Shown here: piece by piece, positions 1-11,688 of the stretch
Layout of the letters: every line of letters starts with the position of its first letter
Numbering within the stretch: the first letter of the stretch is position 1
Origin: Acanthaster planci
Lineage: Eukaryota > Echinodermata > Asteroidea > Valvatida > Acanthasteridae
Assembly (NCBI RefSeq): GCF_001949145.1
Contig: NW_019091511.1
Location: 420,092 to 467,004, forward strand
Length of the DNA: 46,913 bases
Direction: 5' to 3'
Notes under the pieces: generated by a model
What the model was told of the DNA's origin: nothing
The model's input: only the letters and a program-made list of their open reading frames with translations
The model's database searches: none
Translations under genes and position numbers: made by a program

Positions 1-190
1 GAGACCATGGTGTCGGTTCCAGAGGATGGTAGTGGGTTTGATCTGAAATGATCTCCAGACATCATGGTATTAGTGGAGCCAGGCGCCACGGTATTAGTTT
101 TAGCAGAAGGTTCCGCACTTGAATTGAGTGCCTGGCTAGATGTCATGACGGTTGGTGCTACAGAACTTGGCTCAACAGATGTGGATCCTC
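1..190 (-). CDS. Coding exon 2 of mucin-like gene: Ser/Thr/Pro-rich segment (cut by window edge)
   Basis: Open for 63 codons on the minus strand after acceptor TTTTGTAG. The residues are dominated by Ser, Thr, Pro, Ala and Val (for example STSVEPSSVAPTVMTSSQ), with N-S-S as a possible N-glycosylation site and no Cys. The composition is typical of mucin or stalk regions. It enters in phase 1, matching exon 1. It runs into the window edge, so its true length is unknown. Confidence 0.58.
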
Positions 191-2856
191 CTACAAAATT
201 TTTAAAAATTGGATGAAAATTTACTTTATTAATTTGCATGCATCGTGTTGTCGAAATGAAAATAGTATGTTTTAGGTTCATAAAGTTGGTTCATATTAAG
301 GGGAACGGCGAAACAAATTTGACGTCAATAAATGTTTGCAGCGAAATTGGTTGAGTTGAAATCTGTCCACGTTTTGCACTTTTACAGCGCAATAATTTCA
401 TATGATGTCAAAATACTTCAATGTTCTCGTGAATCCTGCCAAGTTCAAGTTGAGCTCAAATGGAGTTTGCCAAATGCTTCTCACCCGATTTACTTCACAA
501 AGCCCCCCCCCTCCATAGAAGGTCCGCATTTGTTTTGTCTCGGATGATTAACGTGTCGTGGCGAGTTAAACTGGCCCAAGATATCTGATTAACTGGCTCT
601 ACGCCTGTATGATGTATTAATCGCTGAATTATCCTGTGCTTTACTAATACCTTAATGCCTTAATATGATGATTTTTGCGGCTTAGTTTGTTTTATTAGAA
701 GTCCAATAAAACAAAGAGTCGATCCATTTTGAGCGACAATGAGTGGAGTCATTTTGGATTGTGATAAAATCCTGTTTCGGTAAAAAAGGCTAGGCCTTCT
801 AACTTTTAAGACAATGTAAAATGCTGATTAACGTCTGAATTCAATTCCCCGAAACATGATAAAGTATATAATGTTCTATCTTGTAAGTGCACAAACAGCA
901 TATTCCATTTCATGTGATTGTAATATTATCAAATTGAAGAAAATTTAGTCCGATTACAGTCCTTAATTTGAGTTTCAAAATAAAACACGATTAAGTAATG
1001 ATAAAGGATGAAGAAAACAGCGATAATTATCCATTCTACCCGGCAGGGTTCATTTGTATTATACGCACACCTAGGCCTATCTATGTTGTTCTTATTTGGT
1101 GTGGTTTAATTTTCATTTGGAATGTAAGCCTAAGTATTAACAAAACAAAAATCCCAGTCATGATCGTCATTCCAGACATTTACGTTAAAACAGTGATGAC
1201 AAATGACACAAAATGTATAATGAATTTACTTTCAATCTATATTTGACATAGTGAAACCGAATATGAACACCTGAATTCCTGAACCATTTCACAAGAGCCA
1301 ATAAATTTGCGAAATCGCTGTGGTATTATGCAAGATGTTGAATTCCCAGTTTGGTCATTTTCCCCAGGGAATTCAAATGCGACGAATGCCATCAATTCAC
1401 CATGAAGGGTCTGCAATGTGTATCGGTCCGTCAAAAAACGCTGATCTTAATTTGCAGCACAAAATTCATCTCATGGCCCAGAAAACTGGGATAATAGGTG
1501 TTAAGTACCAACTAAAGAGCCATACCAGCCCCGTTCCGTTTTCGAATTAATACTGAAATGGGATCTAGTGATTCCTTTTTTGTTCATAAACATACAAACA
1601 TGCAGATTCTAATTACAGTGCTTTTTGGGGAGAATGCCAAACAAGGTAATAATATAAAGCAATTTAATTCTAGCCCGTGTAATTAAAGAGCTCAACGGGA
1701 AATCCCACTGAAACGGCATTCGTAACGGCGTAAACCATTCAGTTGCAATCTCTGCTGTCTTGCAAGGGTTTACTCCGAAGTTTACCCTTCAGATCGGATC
1801 AATTTGCCAAACTTTACGAAACTTCGTAACGTTAGTCGTGTCGTGGATATAAAAGAATCGAAAAAAAAAAATCGAATCCAATAATAAAATGAATGTGGGG
1901 TTTTGCTTTTTTTTAAAAATAATTCTCACTTGCCTGAATTCACGAAAAAATTAAATATCAGTGGTGAAGCATAAAGTTATGAAGATAGTAAAATATTCCC
2001 CGTTTGCTTGTTTGTCCCTGTCTACTTGTCATTTTGCCTTTGAGAAAGATTCTGCCAGGTTCGAAACGTCAGGCTCCTCATGTTTTGTGCTTCGTATTTT
2101 AAGTCACTGTAGTCATCAAGCCGTTTGCAGCAGTTTTGTATTACATATGTTCAAGGTGATAAATTGACTGAACAAACTTCATTTGGAAGAAAGAAATATC
2201 AACAACTACCTTGCATATCTCAGCTTAGTTTCCAAAAAGGAAGTCACACTTCCCCAACAGGTATTTTGGTATTCTTACAATAACAATTATCAAAATTTAG
2301 TGGAGTTCACGATGAAAAAATTCAATCCCAGAACAAATTTAATATGCAATGTTGAAACCTGCTTTTATTTTTAATAAGGCGAGGATGTGTGGTTTCCCAC
2401 ATCCCAAAGGATTTCTTCTCTCTAAATCATGCGTTTCCATGAAATTAGGCTTTAATAGTTTCCTCTAGTTTTGCATCACAACTTTGAAATAACAAAGCCA
2501 GGAGCTATGGAGGTTAATATTTAGAGTAAAAGTTTAGGTTCAATCTCAGAGATATTACTTTTATATAATGATGTCATTAGTTTAATTTTAGATTGTACTG
2601 AGGTTGTTTACTAACATTCCCAACCCGTCAATCATCCATACAATAAATATCGAATAAAAGCCGTACCGAAGAAGATTTCCCCAAAATATGTGCTCTTGGT
2701 GAAATGAAATGAAAATAACTCGGAATTTATAGAATTGATATCTTGTCAATTTAGTTTACAAACATCCAACTCACCAGAGCTTGCCTCTGCCGTGGACCGA
2801 GTCAAGGCGGCAGTAAAAACACAGAGCACAACGAAACGCAATGGATTCCCGGCCAT
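1..2856 (-). CDS. Secreted or membrane mucin-like protein, 5' part (two exons, continues off the left edge)
   Basis: Two minus-strand exons join in frame: 2856-2775 and 190-1. The first encodes a classic signal peptide and the second a Ser/Thr/Pro-rich segment. The donor of exon 1 (GTGAGT on the minus strand, 2774-2769) and the acceptor of the next exon (TTTTGTAG, just above 190) are both phase 1, so the split codon reads Gly and the frame stays open through base 1. The product should enter the secretory pathway and carry dense O-glycosylation, as mucin-like stalks do. No folded domain is visible, so the family cannot be named. The gene is transcribed divergently from the GPCR gene to its right. 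The 3' part is outside the window. I am fairly sure of the two-exon model, unsure of function. Confidence 0.6.
191..2774 (-). other. Intron of the mucin-like gene
   Basis: About 2.6 kb between the two exons above. It is AT-rich, with short chance ORFs only (the longest 60-80 codons, no recognisable composition). It includes a TAGGCCTA palindrome at 1072-1079 and a TGACGTCA palindrome at 320-327. I see no further exon, RNA gene or transposon end here. Confidence 0.5.
2775..2856 (-). CDS. Coding exon 1 of mucin-like gene: signal peptide
   Basis: Begins at the ATG whose complement is 2854-2856 and runs 27 codons plus one base. It starts MAGNPLRFVVLC and ends TAEASS: a short n-region with one Arg, a hydrophobic core (FVVLCVFTAAL), then a small-residue region suited to signal peptidase cleavage near STAEA. 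It is followed directly by a consensus GTGAGT donor. Upstream on the same strand, CTCCACAG ending at 2877 could be the acceptor of this exon, which would imply a further non-coding exon; that is only a suggestion. Confidence 0.62.
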
Positions 2857-5800
2857 TCTGTCTTAAGGGCCGGCACCTGTGGAGTAAATCATTTTCAGTT
2901 CTAGTTATAGAAGAAAAGATCTTGATTCCGAATATTCTAATCAATGCCTTGTTAATTCGTTAAACACGTCATCTTCAAGCCGATCTTTTCTGACAAGGAT
3001 TTCGGAGACAGTTTTAGATGACTGCAAGGTATTCTAATTCATTGTGCTTTAGTTCATGTTAATAGCTATCCGATGTATCTCATACATGATCCTAGTAGAA
3101 ACAACGATGATAATTGTTCTCGTTTTCATTCCTTTCAGAATAGGAAGGTATTACTGTTAGAGTAGCGACCATGGTCCTGATTCAACCTGCTGGCTCACCA
3201 ATCGCTTGAAGTTCTGCAGCGGTTGTTACGGTTAATGACATTAATGTAGACGTGTTTCAAGGATCAGATTATGCTTCAGTATAATGTGTATGAAGTATAA
3301 TCTCTTTCACACTATAATCCAGCATTTCATTCTGGCTCTTCCTAGCACTTCGCCATAGCGAATAACGTCCACGTGGTGGTACAACTACATATAAATTGCC
3401 ATCCTTGTAGCATATCTTGATAGTGGGTGGCTCAAACACTTTATCATTGCATTAAAAGATGGAATGCTGTATTAAACGATTAAAACGTATTGTTCGTACC
3501 ATGCGCTCGCTGAAGTTCCTGTATATCCCAAATCGACAGAGCTTCAAGTCTGAGAGAGGGTTTTGCAACTAACGGCAGAGATTAAACCTCAAATGCTTTA
3601 AGCCCTCCCAACCCTAGGATGGATTCTTTTCTCAAAGGGACACACCATGTTATCCGTGTCTGTTATGGTTACACGGCGCTTATAGAAGTTGGAACAACAC
3701 GCCGCTGGAAGCCCTAGAACTTTCCGCCTATCCAAATAAAGTTGCTATTTGCGGATTCTCTCAGAGAGGCTGGAGTTTCAAGTCTTCAGCTTTTTATCCT
3801 ACCTGTACTGTGCCCTTAGGGGGTAATCTTACATGTCTGACAGAAAGGAAGAAAGAAAGCCATCACGCCTGCTTTCCCCTTCCATTAGGTTTTACAATTT
3901 GCTGTTTCATTCGGCAGATGTTTGTGGCCTATGGTGTGTGAGAAATACCAATGGAACGGTCCTCATCTGCATTCCCTTTTTCAGTTAAAGCAAACACTCC
4001 GCGTGGGTTTTAGTTGTGTTTACGCAAGGAGCAAACACTTTCTGGCAATTAATTAATTGTGGAAGTATTCAGATTCTTTGCATTGTAAAGTTGTTTTCTA
4101 GATGTAATATGACTTTGGGGTTATTTTTTAAAACTTTGGTTCTAAAGCATTAGTCTTATCCTTTCATGGTAATATTGGTAGGGAATTTCTGAAGGCCGAA
4201 ATATAGCCATTTGCTCGTACATTGTTTTTAATAGGAGCCTGCAAGATTTTTCTTTCTCCAAAGAAATTTTTTGAAGGGTCGGGCTGACGAAAGAGTTTTC
4301 TCATTGCAAAACACTTAGAATTTGTTATATGTGTTTCTTACAGGGCAGCCGATCCGTCGTCTTGATTTGTAAGAAGATGCGGTGATTCCTTACAGTTAGA
4401 GCATTCGACAAGATCCCCCCCAAGGAAAAATCTTGATTGCTTGCCCTCTCGCCATTTCCCCTCCGATTTCTAAAGCCGAAGGTCCTTCAGAGAGACAAGT
4501 CGACAGGAGTTTTGCAAGAGGAGAGAGCTTAACTCAAAGGTTAGTTGCGTCTTCCGCTTTGAGTCGGTGTTTGTTTGAGCACTTCAAGAGCCAACGGGCC
4601 AGACCTCTTCAGATCGAGAATGAATAGGGGACTAGCATAACAATCAAGGCACGCCCAGGCGAGAAAACTGATGAATTTGCCCAGAAGCTCAGCCCGGACT
4701 TACGCTGGAAGACGTATGCGTGCAGTTCCCTCGAAGAATGTATCTCTCTTAGACATTCATACAGTGATGGCAAAGGCTGCAGTTGAGGGGCCTCTCTTGT
4801 GCTATGTTTTCACGTTTGGACGACACACTTATTGTTCCTCTTTCCTTATCTTTCCTCGCGTATAAACTCACTACAAACCTAACTGTATTTGTAAGAAGAT
4901 GGAACTGTGGCGCGGCGGAGTGAGGTAATTTTTGATCGAGAATGGGATAAACCTGAAATAAGCACTGGTGCCCATCCGCTGAAAGGAAGACTTTTTTATC
5001 AGCCACCCCACCTTCATAAAATCGAAAGGGCGAGGGGGGAGCTGGACACGATCTTTCTATGGTGGCGCTATACAAAGCGATGAGTTTCGGAAGATAAATG
5101 GTACCTTACAAGTATTGAAGTTTGCACGACTTTAGTAAAGCGCGCTCTTGAAAAAGGAACACTTTAAAAGGGCACATACAGTATAAATAAACATAAAACT
5201 GTTTACAGATCATTTGGAGATAGGGTAAGTGCTTTCAGTATTTTAATATTTCGATATTAGGCTTACCCTGAATTTCCTTTTTATTTTTTGGCTTTTTGAG
5301 CCATTTTTGATCTAAAGGGAACGGCAACTTCCAAGAGCGTATGCATACGACACAAACTACATGTCCAAGCCGTAACTCTTAAACGTTACGCTGTTCAGTC
5401 AGATTGGTCCAAATGCACTGCCCAGGGCGGTCACCCAGGGCTGTCGTCGCAATGGATGGCTTTTTTATTTTATGAATTGAAAAATCCTTTTAAAATATCC
5501 ATTTCGACTGACGGCTGGCACAAATTTTCTGACAAAGGGCAAGTTCGATCACTAATTTGTTAACCACTGGTCGATTTTCCATGATGCCCGATAAATATTT
5601 AATGCATCGGTTATCAATCAAACTCGACCACTGACTGCTGACTATTTGGTTGACTATTTGTCGCTGATGGAACTTACCTACATTTTGTGTGCTTTGGATT
5701 TTTTATTTTCGTCAGCCGCATTGAGGGCGCCCTATTCTTCGTGTGTTAGAGCTATTAGACTAAGTTGACTTTTCAAATGGAAACTTTATTTTGTTCCATT

Positions 5801-7197
5801 GAAATGAACAAAATTACGATAACTTAAAAAGAAATTAATTATTTACAGATAAAAAAATTTTAACAGAAGTGAACAAAATAAAGGTCAATGACAAACAGGA
5901 TAAGGTAAACGAAAACGAATTATGGCGTTTGAAGGTTCGATGAATTTTCCCTTGGAGAGATCACTTTATGGCCTTTGCGTCAACTGTTGATCACATTAAC
6001 AACGTTTATAAGGACAAACGCATGGTAAATCAAAGACCGCAGAGAGTGTGTGCCAACTCAGGTGATCCCTTTGGTTTTATCTGCTTTAGTTGTTGCAACG
6101 CAAAAGTGTTACTAAAAACCATTTCCAGGACATCCTGCTTCGCTGAAAACGACTCTTGAGGTGTCACAAATTAAATGATAAAAGATATCTCCAAACACAT
6201 TATACTCAATGTTCTATCCCCTTTCACGCTCCACCCCGATCCGAACCCCTCACTGTGACTTCTGCACAGTTTGTGAGGTTTGACATCAATCTTGTCAACC
6301 CACACCGCGACAAATCGCAAAGCCGCTGATAGATTAATTTGATTAATTTAGAAATGACCTGACGTCAACAGCGTTGCCTTTCCCTAACGCGTATCAGGTC
6401 AGAGACTGTTCATAATTCGTTTTTCATTTCCTTCACAGTATTTTGCAGAAGAAATTAAAGCCGGACGCAGAAGGACACGTAGATGGGTACTTCCTCCATT
6501 ATCGGACAAGTTAATTTGACAGTAGACGTCCCAGAGGACCGAGAACTAATTTATTCACTCTTCGTAGTCCATTTGATGTTATTTGTCTAAACCATTGAGT
6601 GCTTCCTGTTTATCTGACTTGGCATTTTTGTAAAAGTCTCTTTGTTTACCGGTATACCAAAAGTCCTGATCCTACTCTTGGGCCTTTGTATACGAATGTA
6701 AACAGTTATAAGTTGAAACAGAATATAACTCCATGTAGTCGAATCAAAATCACTGACAGTCAAATTTACCAAGTTCTATTTCCATGACAACATCGGAAGC
6801 TGAGCCAGATTGATGGATTTCAATTAAGTTGTCTTTGGCCGTGCACAGCCCACGCTGATTTATCGGCACATCACCATGTCGAGTCGCTTTTGTCATCGAA
6901 TTGGCGTAAGTGCACGGTTGCACTATCTAGATGCTGTAGTTTTAATGAACGGTGTAGTCGTGTTTATTTCTTGGTCCCATCTATTATGTATACGGTAAAG
7001 GCCGTGCCGACACTTGTACTTCACTTCTAGAAGTTGGCAGAAGGAGGGAAAGGAACCGACTCAGCTAGAAAGATCTATCGTGTCAGCAACTACGTCGGAG
7101 CCTAGCGACGGGTTGATGTTTCTGACAAGCGGGATTTAACGGTTTTTCCAGTTGCATGTTTACCGTTGATCGTGAAACACTTCTTTTTGCAATTTTC
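2857..7197. other. Divergent intergenic region and GPCR 5' flank
   Basis: Contains the unseen promoters of the minus-strand mucin-like gene and the plus-strand GPCR gene. The ORFs here (for example 4433-4627 plus and 4749-5075 minus) have no recognisable domain or codon pattern. No tRNA cloverleaf, repeat array or convincing exon was found. The GPCR's 5' non-coding exon or exons should lie here, because the GPCR coding exon starts right after a splice acceptor, but I cannot place them. Confidence 0.4.
6360..6367. promoter_or_regulatory. Perfect CRE palindrome upstream of the GPCR gene
   Basis: TGACGTCA, the consensus cAMP-response element bound by CREB/ATF factors, lies about 0.9 kb upstream of the GPCR start codon. 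An isolated octamer can arise by chance, and the same octamer occurs at 320-327 and 23658-23665, so a role is only inferred. Confidence 0.25.
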
Positions 7198-7199
7198 AG
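7198..7199 (+). other. Probable splice acceptor of the GPCR coding exon
   Basis: A pyrimidine-rich tract followed by TTTTCAG ends 53 bases before the chosen start codon. It implies an upstream non-coding exon and places the earlier in-frame ATG (7166) inside an intron. Confidence 0.5.
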
Positions 7200-7252
7200 T
7201 GCACAAGAGAAAAAAGTCCCTGGAATTTCAGGCAGATCTTCACATCGTCACG

Positions 7253-8383
7253 ATGTCAGCTGAAACGCTAAACTTCACGAACTCCTCCACAGAATGTAGC
7301 ATACGAACTGAGATTCCAGTCACAACACGGATGAATATCGCCCCCGCGGCTACACTAACGCCGGAAGAATTAATGTTACTTTATGCTGACGATACAGGGT
7401 TGAATGCATTGTTTTTCATCCTTATACTGCTTGAGCTGATCCTGGGAACATCAGGCAACACTCTCGTCATAGCGGCAGTGTTGATTAACAAAAAACTTCG
7501 TAAGATCCAGTACGTTTTCGTTTTAAATCTGGCTGTCGCTGATCTTTTTGTATCGGCTTGTTTGAATGGAATGCATCTCATGAGTATCTCTAGTTACGGA
7601 AAGTATTTCGAGGTGGGCTCCCGGTGCGAAGTCATTGGGCTCCTGTGCACCTTCGGCTGCGCAACGTCGCTGTACAGCATTGCTGCCGTGGCTCTTAATC
7701 GTTACACCTCCATTTGTCACCGCCTTGCCTACCCGACGGTCTTCTCCAAAAAGACAGTCCCCATGTTGGTAGCGTGCACTTGGCTCGTTGGTGTCTGTGC
7801 AGAGGCAATCTCGTGGGCCTCCAAGGGATTTCTGAACCGCATTGTGCCGGAACTTTTCATCTGCATGAGCTCTCTCCACCTCCAGTCGTCTACCGTGAGT
7901 CAGGCAATAGTGTTCTGGTTTGCTGGATTTGGATTTCCTTTGGGTCTTATCGTCTTCTCCTACCTGCGCATATGGCTCTATAACCGAGCATCTAAGAAGA
8001 CCTTGCGAGACATCTCTGGAAATGGAAGTAGCAGACCTAAAGTTCTCACCAACACCGATCGCCGTCTCCTTCGCACCCTACTGACGCTGGTCGTGGCCGT
8101 GTTGCTTCTTCTTGGTCCTTTCTATCTCATCTTCACCTTCAAAGTTGCTGTGCCCAGAGTTATCCTGATTTTGACCTTCGCCATGTTCCATCTCAACAGC
8201 AGCATCAACTGCATCCTGTACGCGCTCATCAACCGTGATTTTCGCCGCGGTTACCGAGGTGTGGTAGATCGCTGCCGTCGGCTTGTTGACAGGGTTCGAC
8301 ATGTCGGCTGTCTGCGTCGAAACACGAATTCTGACGTGTACGTGATCAGTGGTGATCAAACCACGGATCACCTACGTACTTAA
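7253..8383 (+). CDS. Class A GPCR, melatonin-receptor-like, complete, intronless coding region
   Basis: A 376-residue seven-helix receptor for the plasma membrane. N-glycosylation sites sit near the start (NFT, NSS, residues 7-12). Landmarks: GN in TM1 (68-69), LAVADL with Asp97 in TM2, Cys125 (top of TM3) and Cys204 (second extracellular loop) for the conserved disulfide, NRY at 149-151 instead of DRY, Trp177 in TM4, Pro229 in TM5, NCILY at 319-323 instead of NPxxY, then helix 8 (RDFRRGYR) and C-terminal cysteines. NRY with Ile-Cys-His after it and a proline-less NxxxY resemble melatonin receptors and their invertebrate relatives; TM6 lacks CWxP (it has LLGP). An ATG in frame at 7166 precedes a strong acceptor (tttgcaattttcag, AG at 7198-7199) and is probably intronic, so I start at 7253. 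The ligand cannot be told from sequence. Confidence 0.88.
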   Translation: MSAETLNFTNSSTECSIRTEIPVTTRMNIAPAATLTPEELMLLYADDTGLNALFFILILLELILGTSGNTLVIAAVLINKKLRKIQYVFVLNLAVADLFVSACLNGMHLMSISSYGKYFEVGSRCEVIGLLCTFGCATSLYSIAAVALNRYTSICHRLAYPTVFSKKTVPMLVACTWLVGVCAEAISWASKGFLNRIVPELFICMSSLHLQSSTVSQAIVFWFAGFGFPLGLIVFSYLRIWLYNRASKKTLRDISGNGSSRPKVLTNTDRRLLRTLLTLVVAVLLLLGPFYLIFTFKVAVPRVILILTFAMFHLNSSINCILYALINRDFRRGYRGVVDRCRRLVDRVRHVGCLRRNTNSDVYVISGDQTTDHLRT

Positions 8384-8600
8384 CAAGACATGTTTCTTTT
8401 TGTGTTTTCTGATCTCATAATACCATAGCAACCAACTATAGAACGTAGGTTATTGTCACTGTTCAAGCATTTCCAATCCTCAGTAGACAAAGTATAGTCT
8501 AATTTACACACACTGTTTGTAGAGTGAAACGCGGTTATAGAGTACAGCTTGGCCTGAAAGGATGAAATGTTTTCTTGCATGTTTAGCTGTAAGTATTTAG

Positions 8601-8606
8601 AATAAA
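8601..8606 (+). terminator. Poly(A) signal of the GPCR gene
   Basis: AATAAA about 220 bases after the GPCR stop codon, followed by a GT-rich tract (tgttgttgttgtgtcggtg) of the sort that forms the downstream cleavage element. Together they make a convincing polyadenylation site. Confidence 0.7.
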
Positions 8607-8624
8607 AAGTGCTTCTTGTTGTTG

Positions 8625-10320
8625 TTGTGTCGGTGTTTTAACATTACTGTAAAATATTGCTGATCCCTTTTAAGCTGGTGCACTTGTATAAAATATCAAA
8701 TCTTCTCGGTATCCTTAGATATTTGAAGTTTGTAAATGATAACTACTATTATAAAATTTTGACATTCCAGAGACGTCTGGAGTGATTCTTTTCAGTGATG
8801 CTGGGTATTTCTATATTTCTAGTATAGTGCTCTGCAAGTTGCCGACAATCTTGAATACTACCCAACAATTGCCAGTCTAAATGAGTTCTTCGGTCACCAA
8901 CACGTGCTAGCATTTTAATAATTCATTGACGAGCTTTTCCTTTCAACTTTATACGTGTGAAGTGAGTGACACAAACCAATAACCTATGACGAAAGATTCT
9001 TGGTGTTTAGATAAAAAGAATAGGAAACAATTTGTGAGTTGTCTTTGAATTCTGACGCCGAAAATGCTTGGAATGTTTCCACTAATTCTAGGTAAACTAG
9101 CAGAGAACAAACATGTTTATAAATAAAAATGTAATCGATCAAACTATGATAGGGTCTCTTAATTGGATCATGAGGGATATTTTTCGAAAACTGAATTAAC
9201 AGAAGAACTCAGACTAAACAATTTGCTTTTATTTTCGGTTTTCAAGTGAACGTGTCACAGATGTGCTAGACTCAAGGCTTGCACGACTTCAATTATCTTT
9301 GATGATAGTTTTGATTTTAATGAGTGGAGTTTAAATTCCTTTACTGTTAAAACGAAATTTGGTGGTAATTTGTAAGAATTGAACAAGAAAGTATATTTTT
9401 AGATACAGTTATTGCATAAATATATCTTTCTTTGTTACACATGTGTAACATACGTACACTGCAGTGTACGTATGCTATCCTTGGGGAAACGCCAAAAATG
9501 TTTGCCTATAAGTTTACGAAATCACTCGAATTTAGATCAAACTTTGATTTCAAGCTCTCTCGGTACAGTTGCTCTACTATTTGTTATTTACACGTAACTC
9601 ATACTACCGTAATCTTTAGAGATTTAAACCTAAATTTACGAGTAGCGCACCCCAGTTCTTGGTTTGAGCATTGATAACATCAATCATTTTGCGGACGATG
9701 TTCAAAGTATAGTGGTAGGGGAAATTTCATTCATCTTTCATCCATTTGAACAAAACATCGTTCTGGAAGATAGTGTCATTTATCGAGATTATCTCGTTCG
9801 AGAGTGGTTGAGGTGATTCTTCATATCTCAACTCTTTTACCATGAAATTCCTAACAGCTTGATTCCTAATTCATCTTCACTAATGTAATGTTGTAATTTG
9901 TGATTTTCAAATTAAACCTTGTCTCAAATTGCTGTACTTATTTCTGTGTCTTATGTCCATGTTAGCGTTTCTTTGTCATAGGTGTGATGACATTCATTGA
10001 TATCCTTGACAAAGTTGACCAATTTATACGGTCAACTGCCAACTTAATCTCAAAGTAACAATGTGGTTAAATCCAAGATCGTATCTTTGGTTAAATCGAC
10101 TGAAAGTGTCCGGACCCACATGCGTGTGATTGGACCATTCTTTTGTGTGCACGTATATTACTGGTCGAGCATGCGCGAAATGTGCCTGTACAAACGTAAC
10201 ATAACCATCGTACTGTTCATGACACCCTCACAAATATACACAATGTACATGTACATATACATGTACTCGGTCATTCATTGTACCCACAATGCACGAGTAC
10301 TGTACATGTTTGCTTAAGAG
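8625..10320. other. Intergenic DNA between the GPCR and PIDD genes
   Basis: AT-rich with short chance ORFs only. It holds the abutting palindromes at 9434-9474 and a TACATGTA-rich patch near 10240-10310. No exon, RNA gene or transposase fragment is visible. Confidence 0.45.
9434..9474. repeat. Two abutting perfect palindromes (16 bp and 26 bp)
   Basis: The first is 9434-9449, half-site GTTACACA followed by its exact reverse complement. The second is 9449-9474, half-site CATACGTACACTG followed by its exact reverse complement. They share base 9449. Neither has a loop, so both could extrude as cruciforms. Confidence 0.85.
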
Positions 10321-10328
10321 GCTTTAAT

Positions 10329-10378
10329 ATGCAAATTGAACGCGTCTTTTAGCTTAGCTGACCAGCCTTCCATTGGTC
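10329..10378 (+). promoter_or_regulatory. PIDD1: Probable PIDD promoter elements (octamer and inverted CCAAT)
   Basis: ATGCAAAT (10329-10336) is a perfect octamer for POU factors, and CCATTGGTC (10370-10378) contains an inverted CCAAT box bound by NF-Y. They lie 75-125 bases upstream of the ATG of the first-exon upstream ORF, the usual spacing to a transcription start. No TATA box is evident. The start site itself is not determinable from sequence. Confidence 0.4.
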
Positions 10379-10451
10379 AATTTCCCAAGCGTCAATACGT
10401 AATGAATAAACAACATGCGCAAACTACTACCTGCACAACAACGGGATCAAA

Positions 10452-10544
10452 ATGGCTTCCAGCGTGGAATTGTTCTCTACAATCAAAATGTTTCGACGAT
10501 TTTGTCGGGAGTACTATTCAAGTTACAACATACTATCAGTCTAA
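10452..10544 (+). CDS. Upstream ORF in the first (5'UTR) exon of the PIDD gene, 30 codons
   Basis: The start context is strong (tcaaaATGGC) and the ORF encodes a 30-residue basic/aromatic peptide starting MASSVELFS. It ends at TAA 10542-10544, two bases before a consensus donor (AAAG then GTATGTGAG, exon end 10546). Spliced to the acceptor at 11688, the ORF is in the same frame as the PIDD coding region: its stop is followed by AGA CTC and then the main ATG. So the peptide would end six bases before the main start, suiting reinitiation control. The exon junction is inferred from splice signals; no transcript was seen. Confidence 0.45.
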   Translation: MASSVELFSTIKMFRRFCREYYSSYNILSV

Positions 10545-11688
10545 AGGTATGTGAGATTTTTTAGCATTTTTCAGTGAAAAGGGGTGACTTGCTATAGGTG
10601 CAATTTCTGGAATAAAGTTCCGTCAAACTGGGAGTTTAATACAGATAGGTTTTCGATTGTTCGGGCTTGCAGGCAGCATCGTCTTTTTGACCGGATGGAC
10701 CGGAAATCCATGACATACCGACAGAGCATGACAGAGGGTACCCCGGCAGTTCAAATTAACAGTTAATTATTGGTTACGCACGTGTTGCTCCTACAATTAG
10801 AATGTCAAATCTAACACTAGTTCAAAGTAGTTCATCATGTTGGTAGTTGTGTCATTATGTTGGTCTCGTATAAACGTAACGTAGAGTGGAAAAATCGTTT
10901 GTGTGAAGGCCTACGTATTCAAGCTTAGGAGCCTATTTAAAATGTTCCGCGAAGGGGCCGGGGCGCAGGTTAAATATTTTTGTGCATCGTGATTGATTAG
11001 CCTGTTGCCATGCCAGGCGTTCAACAACGACATTTGGGCCTACATGTCGCTCATTTTTATTCAAAACTCGTGTAATTTTTTTTTCTGTGTAGGCCTAACA
11101 TCATAATTATTATGGACATGTACTGTACAGAATATGTACTGGACATGCTGGATAACCATGGGAACCAGGCTCCAATGTCCACATCACTCAGGGCTACATG
11201 ATTTCTTTTTGAAGTCTTGGAGATGAAATCAGGTCTTGAGCCCGAGGAAATATTGTTTTTAAAGTGGTCTTAAGAAACTAAAAACATATCCATATCTGCA
11301 CACCACTTGACACCCTGTGCACAAACCCTCTGAAATCGGTCTGAAAATGCCGTTTTTTTAGTAAATGCTTCAACATTTACACTGCTAAAGTTGACGTTTT
11401 AGGACTTGTTATCAACTTCTGATGGCTTGTAAACTTCTGCAAGGGAAAATTAGTGATGTGCGTATGTGGAACTCTTGCCAAATTGTTATTCCAGTGTTGT
11501 TTTTTGCACATTGTGTTCATTTGTGTCAATAGCTCATTATTGTGGTAGGCTATGTGGATACTGTCTCTGCACTTTTGTGTGTCTTCTTTGATTGGAGCTA
11601 ATTCAGTTTACTCTCTGGTCGAATTAGTTTTTTTCACATGCTTCATAACTTTATAAGATTGTCTCATATTTCAACTTTCCTTCAACAG

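Noticed and set aside
4433-5075. ORFs on both strands upstream of the GPCR
   Set aside because: No domain, no splice context and no signal peptide; composition is consistent with non-coding DNA.
7166-7252. Upstream in-frame ATG extending the GPCR by 29 residues
   Set aside because: A strong acceptor (AG 7198-7199) lies between it and the ATG at 7253, so it is probably intronic. The extension is basic and unlike a signal peptide.
7381-8371. Several minus-strand and second-frame ORFs over the GPCR
   Set aside because: Shadows of the GPCR coding frame, with low-complexity or Cys/His-rich translations.
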